Shown here: positions 25,489 through 33,676 of the stretch, in pieces | Numbering within the stretch: position 1 is the first letter of the stretch | How the letters are laid out: each line of letters opens with the position of its first letter | Assembly: GCF_001517425.1 (NCBI RefSeq) | Contig: NZ_FBWL01000166.1 | Location: 57,862-121,861, forward strand | Direction of reading: 5' to 3' | Length of the DNA stretch: 64,000 bases | From: Clostridium sp. C105KSO13 | Lineage (GTDB): Bacteria > Bacillota > Clostridia > Lachnospirales > Lachnospiraceae | Program-made: the position numbers and the translations under genes | The notes under the pieces: generated by a model | The model's database searches: none | Seen by the model: only the letters and a program-made list of their open reading frames with translations | Told to the model about the DNA's origin: nothing

Positions 25489-26478
25489 ATGAAAAGAAGG
25501 ATTCTAAGTGTATTACTTGTGGGAGCTCTTGCTGGCACCATGCTGATGGGATGCGGTGGAGGAGGAGACAATGATGGGGGAAGTAAGAAGGATGCTTCCG
25601 GGAGCAAGGAAGATTCTGGCAAACACTATAAATTTGCCTATACCTGCATGGATGGAACAAACCCATTCTTTGTGACGATTGAAGATGAGATTAAAAAACA
25701 GGTGGAGGCAAAAGGGGATGAATTGATTTCAACTGATCCTGCAAATGATGTGTCTCTGCAGATTACCCAGGTGGAGGATATGGTGTCCCAGAATATTGAT
25801 GGTATTTTTCTGAATCCGGTTGAGGCTGAAGGGATTCTGCCTGCGCTGGATACGTTAAAGGGCGAGGAGGTGCCGATTGTAAACTTTGACACAGAGGTTG
25901 CCGACCTTTCCTATGTGGCATCTTACACAGGATCTGATAACTACAATGCCGGTAAGGTCTGCGGCGAAGACCTGGTTAAGAAATGCCCGAACGGCGGTAA
26001 AATTATTGTTCTTGACAGCCCCACAATGAATTCAGTGACAGACAGAACAAATGGTTTCCTGGATGCGATTGACGGAAAAGGATTTGACATTGTAGCACAG
26101 CAGGATGCAAAAGGAAATCTTGAGGTATCTATGGGAATAGCAGAAGATCTTCTTCAGGGGAAAATGGATATTGTGGCGATTTTCGGCGGAAATGATCCTA
26201 CAGCACTTGGAGCCCTGGCAGCGGCAAATGCGGCAGGCTTGAAGGATGTGAAAGTATATGGCGTAGATGGGTCTCCGGACTTTAAGAAAGAGCTGGCATC
26301 AGGAGATTCTCTTCTCGAAGGTACAGGCGCTCAATCTCCGGTGGCAATCGCAAAGAAGGCTGTAGAAATTATGTATGATGTTATGGACGGTAAAGAGGTA
26401 GATGACAGATATCCGGTTGAGACATTCCTGATTACTGCTGATAATGTAGACGATTATGGAACAGACGGATGGCAGTAA
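25489..26478 (+). CDS. Sugar ABC transporter substrate-binding lipoprotein
   Basis: 329 residues. The lipobox is MLMGCGGG (Cys about residue 22), then a Gly/Ser/Asp/Lys linker. The mature part is a periplasmic-binding-protein fold of the ribose/xylose cluster: KFAYTCMDGTNPFFVTIEDEI, GIFLNPVEAEG, IFGGNDPTALGALAAANAAG, VYGVDGSPDFKKE. AAACAGGAGG precedes the ATG. It should deliver a monosaccharide to the two proteins encoded next. The enzyme genes upstream suggest D-lyxose, D-xylulose or a related sugar, by inference. Confidence 0.92.
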   Translation: MKRRILSVLLVGALAGTMLMGCGGGGDNDGGSKKDASGSKEDSGKHYKFAYTCMDGTNPFFVTIEDEIKKQVEAKGDELISTDPANDVSLQITQVEDMVSQNIDGIFLNPVEAEGILPALDTLKGEEVPIVNFDTEVADLSYVASYTGSDNYNAGKVCGEDLVKKCPNGGKIIVLDSPTMNSVTDRTNGFLDAIDGKGFDIVAQQDAKGNLEVSMGIAEDLLQGKMDIVAIFGGNDPTALGALAAANAAGLKDVKVYGVDGSPDFKKELASGDSLLEGTGAQSPVAIAKKAVEIMYDVMDGKEVDDRYPVETFLITADNVDDYGTDGWQ

Positions 26479-26515
26479 AGAGTAACAAATCCGGAAGCGG
26501 GAAGCAGGTGGAAGT

Positions 26516-28000
26516 TTGAGCAAAAAAGTAATATTGGAAATGCACCATGTACATAAACGATTTGCCGGTGTTCATGCACTCAACGATGTAGGACTGGAAT
26601 TAAAGGCAGGGGAGGTCCATGCACTTCTGGGAGAAAATGGAGCTGGAAAATCAACACTGATCAAGGTACTCGGAGGCATTTACCAGGCGGACGAAGGCGA
26701 GATTTATATTAACGGAAATAAGGTGGAAATTAAAGGGGTGGAAGATGCCCAGGAAAATGGGATTGCGATCATTCATCAGGAGCTGGTTCTCGTGCCGTAT
26801 ATGACGGTAGCAGAAAATATTTTTCTTGGAAGGGAATTTGGGAACAATATTCTGGTAAACCGCAAAAAGATGAATCAAGAAGCTCAAAAACTTCTAGATG
26901 AAAATCAGGTAAATATCCGCGCCGATATGCTTGTTGGGAAATTGACAATTGCCCAGCAGCAGATGGTTGAGATTGTAAAAGCAATTTCTTACGACTCAAA
27001 GATTCTGGTTATGGATGAGCCTACGTCCTCGATTGCAGATAAGGAAGTAGAGTTTCTTTTTGAAACCATGAGGAAGCTGACAAAACGCGGAGTAGGAATT
27101 ATCTATATTTCCCATAAGATGAGCGAACTGGAACAGATCTGTGACCGGGTTACTGTGATGCGTGACGGGATGTACGTGGGTACTGAGATCGTAAAAAACA
27201 CGACCAGGGACCGGCTGATTGCGATGATGGTAGGAAGGGAACTGGAGAACTACTATACAAGGGAGTATCAGAAACCCGGGGAAGAGGTGCTTCGCTGCGA
27301 ACACATTTCTGACGGGAATATGGTGAAGGATGTAAGCTTTTCTCTGAAAAAAGGCGAAATTATCGGATTCGCAGGCCTGGTAGGAGCCGGCCGCAGTGAG
27401 ACAATGAAAGCAATTTTCGGTCTGACAAAGAATGCTTCAGGTGAAACATGGGTGAAGGGAAAGAAAGTGAAGGTGACGTCTCCTGTGGATGCCATGAAAT
27501 ATGGCCTTTCACTGGTTCCCGAAAACAGAAAACATGAGGGGCTCTACAGTGTGCAGAGTGTCCGCTTTAATATGACCATTGAGGTGTTGAAGCAATTTAT
27601 GCAAGGTATCTCCGTTGATGATAGGAAAGAGGCTGCACTGACTCAGAAATATATTGATATGATGGCCACAAAAACACCGACGCAGATGCAAAAAATCGGC
27701 AATCTGTCAGGAGGCAATCAGCAGAAGGTAATGATAGGAAGATGGCTTGCCACCGACCCGGAGGTTCTGATCCTGGATGAACCGACCAGAGGGGTGGATG
27801 TAGGCGCAAAATCAGAGATTTATGTCATTATGAATGAACTGGTAAAGAAAGGTGTATCCATTATTATGATTTCTTCGGAACTGCCGGAGATTATCAACAT
27901 GAGTGATCGGGTTTATGTGATGGCCGAAGGAAAGGTGACCGGATGTCTGAACCATGAAGAAGTGTCACAGGAAGCTGTTATGCAGTTGGCAGCACATTAG
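26516..28000 (+). CDS. Sugar ABC transporter ATP-binding protein, RbsA-like
   Basis: 494 residues with two tandem ABC modules. The first has Walker A GENGAGKSTLIK (about 42), signature LTIAQQQM and Walker B ILVMDEPTSSI; the second has GLVGAGRSE, signature LSGGNQQK and VLILDEPTRGVDVG. The degenerate Walker A in the second half is normal for the RbsA/MglA class. Start is TTG at 26516 after CAGGTGGAAG. Confidence 0.94.
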   Translation: MSKKVILEMHHVHKRFAGVHALNDVGLELKAGEVHALLGENGAGKSTLIKVLGGIYQADEGEIYINGNKVEIKGVEDAQENGIAIIHQELVLVPYMTVAENIFLGREFGNNILVNRKKMNQEAQKLLDENQVNIRADMLVGKLTIAQQQMVEIVKAISYDSKILVMDEPTSSIADKEVEFLFETMRKLTKRGVGIIYISHKMSELEQICDRVTVMRDGMYVGTEIVKNTTRDRLIAMMVGRELENYYTREYQKPGEEVLRCEHISDGNMVKDVSFSLKKGEIIGFAGLVGAGRSETMKAIFGLTKNASGETWVKGKKVKVTSPVDAMKYGLSLVPENRKHEGLYSVQSVRFNMTIEVLKQFMQGISVDDRKEAALTQKYIDMMATKTPTQMQKIGNLSGGNQQKVMIGRWLATDPEVLILDEPTRGVDVGAKSEIYVIMNELVKKGVSIIMISSELPEIINMSDRVYVMAEGKVTGCLNHEEVSQEAVMQLAAH

Positions 28001-28027
28001 AGTTCATTGCAAAGGAGGAAGAGGATT

Positions 28028-29020
28028 ATGACTCAAACAAAAAAGAAAGAAACCAAGCTGCCTGCAAGCGATAACAAAGCCATTGTGTTTTTAAAGGAGA
28101 ACCTGGGGATTCTTATTGCTCTTGTAATACTGTGCCTTCTGTTGTCGATTTTACCGGCAACAAGCAGCTCATTTCTATCAGCAAAAAACATATTTAATGT
28201 CTTGAGACAAATTTCCACAAACATGCTCATTGCCTGCGCAATGACCATGGTCATCATACTGGGAGGAATTGATTTGTCTGTGGGCTCTATCATTGCTCTG
28301 TCGGGGGTTATTGCAGCGGGGTGTGTGGCAAGATACCAGCTACCCATAGCCGTTGCTTTACTGGCAGGTGTACTGGTAGGTGTTGCCGTCGGGGTTTTTA
28401 ATGGAGCTGTCATCAGCATGACGACGATTCCGCCCTTTATTGTGACACTGGCCACTATGAACATAGCAAGAGGTCTGGCAAAGGTATATACAGGAGGTTC
28501 CCCTGTCCGTGTCATGATGAAGCAGTGGCAGTTTATCGGCGGAGGATATGCGGGTCCGATACCAGTTCCGGTTATCATCATGTTAATTGCAATTGTAATA
28601 ACGGCACTGATGATGAATAAGACAAAGCTGGGGCGCCATATTTATGCTGTGGGTGGGAATGCACAGGCGGCGGTTTTTTCGGGTATTAAGGTATCAAGGG
28701 TGAAGTTTATTGTTCACGCGTATGCGGGTCTGATGTCCGGTCTTGCAGGGATTATACTGGCCTCCAGAATGTATTCTGGACAGCCCACAGCCGGTGAGGG
28801 CGCAGAGATGGATGCCATCGCGGCGGTTGTTGTGGGTGGGACATCCATGGCCGGTGGTTCCGGTAAAATTGGGGGGACTATTATAGGGGCTCTGATTATC
28901 GGCGTGCTGAACAACGGACTGAACTTGATGAATGTCAATTCATTCTGGCAGGACGTGGTCAAAGGAGTTGTTATTTTACTGGCAGTATTTATTGACTACA
29001 TTCGAAATAAAGATGCATAA
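28028..29020 (+). CDS. Sugar ABC transporter permease, RbsC-like
   Basis: 330 residues, eight or more hydrophobic segments. Family motifs are GGIDLSVGSIIALSGVIAAG, GAVISMTTIPPFIVTLATM and AVVVGGTSMAGGSGKIGGTIIGAL. The start 28028 is preceded by AAAGGAGGAAGAGG. Completes the importer with the preceding two genes. Confidence 0.94.
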   Translation: MTQTKKKETKLPASDNKAIVFLKENLGILIALVILCLLLSILPATSSSFLSAKNIFNVLRQISTNMLIACAMTMVIILGGIDLSVGSIIALSGVIAAGCVARYQLPIAVALLAGVLVGVAVGVFNGAVISMTTIPPFIVTLATMNIARGLAKVYTGGSPVRVMMKQWQFIGGGYAGPIPVPVIIMLIAIVITALMMNKTKLGRHIYAVGGNAQAAVFSGIKVSRVKFIVHAYAGLMSGLAGIILASRMYSGQPTAGEGAEMDAIAAVVVGGTSMAGGSGKIGGTIIGALIIGVLNNGLNLMNVNSFWQDVVKGVVILLAVFIDYIRNKDA

Positions 29021-29042
29021 ACACAGGCTGTAACTCAGCCGG

Positions 29043-29077
29043 GAAGCCGCTGGACCAAAAAGTACAGTGGCTTCTTT
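29043..29077 (+). terminator. Hairpin between permease and second binding protein
   Basis: GAAGCCGCTG (29043-29052) pairs with CAGTGGCTTC (29065-29074) with one G-U, then TTT. The short T run suggests partial termination that lowers expression of the sensor genes relative to the importer. Confidence 0.65.
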
Positions 29078-29216
29078 GCCGGTATCGGCACCGATACATC
29101 CGGGATGTTTATGGAAAAAAGTCTGCGGCCGTATTATAATGAGAGTACGGTGCGGTCATGTGGAGCGCATGGCTGCACTGCGGCAGAATGACAGAGAGGA
29201 AAGGCGGACTCGAAAG

Positions 29217-30158
29217 ATGAAACGAACAGTAAGGGTTCTGACTAGTATCCTTGGGGTGATACTGCTGGTGGGAGCGGCGGGCTGCCAAAGGGAAAACGCG
29301 GGTAAAAGACATATATTCGGCGCAACTTACATGACCCGTAATAATCCGTATTTTGATGTTCTGAATGCAGAACTTGAGGAGGAAGTGGAAGCCAACGGCG
29401 ATAAGCTGATTGTGCGCAATCCACTTCAGGATCAGCGGAAGCAGAATCAGCAAATCCAGGATATGATCGAAGAGGGAATGGAAGTCCTTTTTTTGAATCC
29501 GGTGGATCAAAGGGAGGTAAAGCCTGCACTGGAAGCCTGCAAAGAGGCGGGAGTTGCGATTATTAATGTTGACGCGATGGTAGCAGACAGACAGTATGTG
29601 CTGGGGGCGGTGGAAACCGACCATTATCAGGCAGGTCAGCTTTGTGCTGAAAATATGATGAAGCATATAAAATCAGGAAGAATTATTGTATTGAATAATC
29701 CGGGCATGAAATCCATAAGTGAAAGAGTAAGAGGGTTCACAGATGCAATTGCCCATAAGCCGGAATATAAGGTGATCAGACAGGAAAACGGGAACGGTGA
29801 GATTGAAGTTGCTTCGAGTCTGGTGTCGGACATATTGGGAGAGGAGCAGGACTTTGACGTTATTTTCGGAGGAAACGACCCTATGGCTCTCGGTGCTCTT
29901 GCAGCTTTGCAGAAGGCTGGAATTGCGGAGGGTGTGCTAATTTACGGTGTGGACGGCTCCCCAGACTTTAAAGCTATGGTGCAGGAAGGATATGTGACCG
30001 GTACAAGCAGTCAAAGCCCGGAGATCATCGCGCATGTTGCCGCAGAGATGGGGTACAGCTGTCTGAAAGGACAAAAAGTGGAAAAGTACGTAAAGATTCC
30101 GAGTACCCTGATCACCAGAGAAAATCTTGATGAATTTGATATAGACGGGTGGCAGTAG
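29217..30158 (+). CDS. Second ribose-type binding lipoprotein, probable sensor partner
   Basis: 313 residues. Lipobox LVGAAGCQRE (Cys about 22), then a binding-protein fold paralogous to the importer's own receptor at 25489: both share NNP/TNP-[YF]F near the start, FLNPV, VIFGGNDPMALGALAAL, IYGVDGSPDFK and the terminal DGWQ. It stops one base before the histidine kinase gene starts and is separated from the importer by a hairpin. This arrangement resembles XylFII-LytS systems, where a dedicated binding protein presents sugar to the kinase. Sensor role is inference; a spare transport receptor is the alternative. Confidence 0.85.
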   Translation: MKRTVRVLTSILGVILLVGAAGCQRENAGKRHIFGATYMTRNNPYFDVLNAELEEEVEANGDKLIVRNPLQDQRKQNQQIQDMIEEGMEVLFLNPVDQREVKPALEACKEAGVAIINVDAMVADRQYVLGAVETDHYQAGQLCAENMMKHIKSGRIIVLNNPGMKSISERVRGFTDAIAHKPEYKVIRQENGNGEIEVASSLVSDILGEEQDFDVIFGGNDPMALGALAALQKAGIAEGVLIYGVDGSPDFKAMVQEGYVTGTSSQSPEIIAHVAAEMGYSCLKGQKVEKYVKIPSTLITRENLDEFDIDGWQ

Positions 30159-30159
30159 A

Positions 30160-31461
30160 ATGAAGAACAGGTATATGCATCTGATACAGATACTGTTTCT
30201 TGGAATCAATGTTTTTTCCGTGGCAGGGATCTGCGGATTCCTTTATTTTACGACACTTAAAATCTGTAAAGAGGATAATGGAAGACGATTTATCGGGCAG
30301 GTGGAGGCAATCCCCCAATATCCCCAGACAATCTGTGTGGCCTGCGGATTTTTTCTGGCGATTCTTATCATGGACATGATTTTGAGAGAGCATCGGTTTC
30401 TGGAGAACAGCCGAGGGATTGCCGTAACTCTGGGGATGGATTTTCTATGCAGCTTAGGTATCATTTATGTACTAGATTTTAATTATAACAGTGTCCTTCT
30501 CCTGGTGGCGGCAAACGCGGTGGTCTATATGAAAGACAGGAGATGGACATTTGCCATGCTTTCTGCGTCTGCAGTCGTCTTTCTGGTGGCGGACTATGAC
30601 CTGATTTCGGTCACCTATAATCTGTATTCAGTGCAGAACTATATTCGGTATTACGGTGGGACGGTACAGCAGTTTTTACTCGGTACCTATCACATTTTAA
30701 TTTCGGCCAATATTTTGATTTTTATACTCTATTGTGTCAATATTATTCTTTCCCAAAGTCATGCAATCGAGGAGGCCAGGCAGCGATCGGAAAATCTTCA
30801 GACGGTAAACGATCAGTTGATGCAGTATAACAAAATGACAGAGAAAATGGCTGCAACCAGAGAGCGCAACAGGATGGCGAGGGAGATTCACGATACTCTT
30901 GGGCACACACTGACAGGGATTTCAGCGGGTGTGGATGCGTGTATGGCCATTATAGATGAAAACCCAGAACGGACAAAGATGCAGCTGGAGCTGGTTTCAA
31001 AGGCTGCCCGGGGAGGCATTAAGGATGTGAGACGTTCGGTCTCAGAGCTAAGGACGGACGCATTGGAGCGATTTAAGCTGGAGAAAGCCATACAGGAAAT
31101 GGTTTCGGAGATTAATTCTCTGGCGGGGGTGGAGGTCTCTTTTGAATCAAATGTGACATATCTGAAATTCAGTGAAGATGAAGAGAATGTTATTTACCGC
31201 ATTATACAGGAGGGAATCACCAATGCCATCCGGCACGGGCATGCCGACCGCATCCGGATTACTGCAGAGAAGAAAGACGGTATTTTAGAGCTGAAGGTAA
31301 AAGATAACGGAATCGGATGCAAGGATATACAAAAAGGATTTGGAACCAAGCATATGAAAGAGAGAGTCGGTATGCTTGGGGGGACAATATCTTTCTCGGG
31401 AGAGGATGGGTTTTTGATTGATGCGCAGATACCAATAAGATGGGGGGAAGAATATGATTAA
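30160..31461 (+). CDS. Sensor histidine kinase, NarL/DesK class
   Basis: 433 residues. The first 205 residues hold about six or seven membrane segments with short outside loops; a coiled coil follows (EEARQRSENLQTVNDQL). The HisKA_3 phosphoacceptor is AREIHDTLGHTLTG with His 244; the ATPase domain has IIQEGITNAIRHG, DNGIGC and GFGTKHMKERV. Overlaps the response regulator gene by 8 bases. With no large sensing domain outside the membrane, a binding protein such as the upstream lipoprotein is a plausible ligand input. Confidence 0.9.
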   Translation: MKNRYMHLIQILFLGINVFSVAGICGFLYFTTLKICKEDNGRRFIGQVEAIPQYPQTICVACGFFLAILIMDMILREHRFLENSRGIAVTLGMDFLCSLGIIYVLDFNYNSVLLLVAANAVVYMKDRRWTFAMLSASAVVFLVADYDLISVTYNLYSVQNYIRYYGGTVQQFLLGTYHILISANILIFILYCVNIILSQSHAIEEARQRSENLQTVNDQLMQYNKMTEKMAATRERNRMAREIHDTLGHTLTGISAGVDACMAIIDENPERTKMQLELVSKAARGGIKDVRRSVSELRTDALERFKLEKAIQEMVSEINSLAGVEVSFESNVTYLKFSEDEENVIYRIIQEGITNAIRHGHADRIRITAEKKDGILELKVKDNGIGCKDIQKGFGTKHMKERVGMLGGTISFSGEDGFLIDAQIPIRWGEEYD

Positions 31462-32128
31462 GGTACTGATAGCGGATGACCAGGAGCTGATCAGGCAAAG
31501 TCTGGAGATCGTTCTAAACAGCAAAAAAGACATTGAAGTCTCCGGCATTGCGGCAGACGGCCAGGAAGTTATTCAGAGTGTAAGAAAGAACAAGCCGGAT
31601 ATTGTGCTGATGGATGTCCGTATGCCCAAGATGGATGGGGTGTCCTGCACGAAGATTATTAAGGAAGTGTATCCACAGGTTAAAATTATTATTCTAACAA
31701 CGTTTGATGATGATGAGTATGTGTTTAATGCCCTGAAGTATGGGGCGAGTGGATATCTTCTGAAGGGTGTGTCCATGGATGAGCTGTGCGATGCCATCCG
31801 GACGGTCTACAGCGGCCGCGCAATGATCAATCCTGATATTGCAGCCAAGGTATTAAAGCTGTTTTCGCAGATGGCACAGACAAACTATACGATTCCGGTT
31901 GAGGAAAAGAGTATAAAAGCCCTCACGAAAACCGAATGGAAACTCATCTTTCAGGTAGAGAAAGGGGCAAGCAACAAGGAAATTGCAGATGCCCTGAATC
32001 TTTCTGAGGGAACGGTCCGCAACTACTTGAGTGCCATATTAAATAAGCTGAATCTTCGTGACAGAACACAGCTGGCAATCTGGGCAGTCCAGACAGGGGT
32101 ACAGTACAATAAAAGCGAGGATACATAA
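31454..32128 (+). CDS. LuxR/NarL family response regulator
   Basis: 224 residues. The receiver has KVLIADDQELIRQSL, phosphoacceptor D54 in VLMDVRMPKMDG, and conserved Thr and Lys later (TTFDDDEYV, LLKG). The C-terminal helix-turn-helix is LTKTEWKLIFQVEKGASNKEIADALNLSEGTVRNYLS. Cognate of the adjacent kinase. Likely targets are the inverted repeats upstream of the importer (25362) and enzyme operon (22495), by position only. Confidence 0.92.
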   Translation: MIKVLIADDQELIRQSLEIVLNSKKDIEVSGIAADGQEVIQSVRKNKPDIVLMDVRMPKMDGVSCTKIIKEVYPQVKIIILTTFDDDEYVFNALKYGASGYLLKGVSMDELCDAIRTVYSGRAMINPDIAAKVLKLFSQMAQTNYTIPVEEKSIKALTKTEWKLIFQVEKGASNKEIADALNLSEGTVRNYLSAILNKLNLRDRTQLAIWAVQTGVQYNKSEDT

Positions 32129-32129
32129 T

Positions 32130-33461
32130 TTGAAAACGAAATGGAAAAGGTTGGTTTCGGCAGGCGTGGTGTTACTTGCGGTAATCGGAGCTACAGCATT
32201 TCAAGCAACGGACGAAAAAAAGACGATTCTGGAGTTTGGAATGTTTACGGGAAGCAATTGGGGCGTAAAAAATGCAGATGCATTTGTGATGATTGACAGA
32301 GCGATTGCACGGTTTGAAGAAGGACATCCGGGCGTAAAAGTGAAATATACATCAGGCATCGACAGGGAGGATTATACAGAGTGGTGTGCAGAGAAGCTTT
32401 TGAAAGGAGATATGCCGGATGTGTTCATGGTACTGGACGAAGATTTTAGCAGATACATGTCACTGCATGTTCTGGAAGATCTAGATCCTTATATGGAAAA
32501 TGATCCTAAGTTCCACAGATCGGTATTTTTTTCCACTGCGCTGGAGATTGGACAGGGGATCGAAGAAGGGAAGACACAATATGCGCTTCCCTACGAGGTC
32601 GTTCCGACGATGCTGTTTGTGAATAAGACGCTGCTGAAAAAAGAGAGAATCCAGATGCCTTCCAAATACTGGAACTGGGAAGAGTTTTATGATATCTGCC
32701 GGAAGATAACAAAGGATACGGACGGAGACGGGAGACTGGATCAGTTCGGCACGTACAACTATACATGGCTGGACGCAATGTATACCAGCGGCGGCACTGC
32801 CTTTGACAGTAAAAACAGGACGGTGGACTTTACCAGCCCGGGGGTGATCGAATCTGTAAAATTTATGAAAAGGCTGCATCAGCTGTATGGCGGGGAAATC
32901 GTGACTCAGGAAGATTTTGATGCAGGAAAGGTAGCATTCATGCCGCTGAACTTTGCAGAGTACAGAACTTACAAGACCTATCCGTATAAAATAAAAAAAT
33001 ACACAAATTTCCAGTGGGACTGTACTACGTTTCCGGGAATTAGGGCGGGGCAGAATGTATCAAAGGTCGACGCACTTCTTCTGGGAATCAGCCGGGATTC
33101 CGATAAAAAAGAACTGGCCTGGGAATTCTTAAAAGAACTGACTACCGGTGACAACAGCCAGATGGATATCTTCCGATATTCTCAAGGTGTGTCCAGCCTT
33201 AAGAAGATAGCGGGCTCAAAGGAGGCAGAGGAGATGATCCAGGGAGAAATGGACCCCGAGGAACAGGTGATAGGCGGCGAGTTTCTCTGCGAGGTAATTG
33301 AAAACGGGGAGATCACTCCTAAGTTTTACCGGGATCAAATGTATGAGCAGATTGTAAGCCTTGCCAACACAGGCATTACGAATATATTTGATCAGAATAA
33401 AAGCGTGGACAGCAGCATGAAAATACTGCAGAGAGAGTTGCAGCAGTATATCAGCCAGTAG
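32130..33461 (+). CDS. Family 1 extracellular solute-binding protein
   Basis: 443 residues starting with TTG at 32130, one base after the regulator stop and after GCGAGG. The N terminus is KTKWKRLVSAGVVLLAVIGATAF, a signal or anchor segment without a lipobox Cys. The mature part is a maltose-binding-type fold: FEEGHPGVKVKYTSG, LLKGDMPDVFMV, YALPYEVVPTMLFVNKTLL. No matching permeases follow, so it either uses permeases from elsewhere or acts in sensing with the two-component pair. Confidence 0.85.
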   Translation: MKTKWKRLVSAGVVLLAVIGATAFQATDEKKTILEFGMFTGSNWGVKNADAFVMIDRAIARFEEGHPGVKVKYTSGIDREDYTEWCAEKLLKGDMPDVFMVLDEDFSRYMSLHVLEDLDPYMENDPKFHRSVFFSTALEIGQGIEEGKTQYALPYEVVPTMLFVNKTLLKKERIQMPSKYWNWEEFYDICRKITKDTDGDGRLDQFGTYNYTWLDAMYTSGGTAFDSKNRTVDFTSPGVIESVKFMKRLHQLYGGEIVTQEDFDAGKVAFMPLNFAEYRTYKTYPYKIKKYTNFQWDCTTFPGIRAGQNVSKVDALLLGISRDSDKKELAWEFLKELTTGDNSQMDIFRYSQGVSSLKKIAGSKEAEEMIQGEMDPEEQVIGGEFLCEVIENGEITPKFYRDQMYEQIVSLANTGITNIFDQNKSVDSSMKILQRELQQYISQ

Positions 33462-33614
33462 AAGGGAGGCGCTTGATTACCATCGCCCACTCGTTTATTC
33501 AGATCCGCAAGTTCAAATATTTTCTTCTTTACTTTGCTTCTCCGATAGATCATAATGACTGCAACAGGAATTCAAAGAACAGCTATTCAGAGAACAATAT
33601 TTAGCAGAATAAGC

Positions 33615-33649
33615 CTAAAGGCATTGGGAATTAACCCAGTGCCTTTTAG
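33615..33649. terminator. Bidirectional terminator
   Basis: CTAAAGGCATTGGG pairs with CCCAGTGCCTTTTAG around AATTAA, between two convergent genes. The flanks are only moderately T-rich. Confidence 0.65.
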
Positions 33650-33676
33650 TAACATATCATAGGAAGATAGCAGACA

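Noticed and set aside
33479..33600. Minus-strand stretch reading IPVAVIMIYRRSKVKKKIF and ELADLNKRVGD
   Set aside because: Looks like a membrane protein tail but has two upstream stops in the same frame and no SD; too short to call even as a pseudogene.
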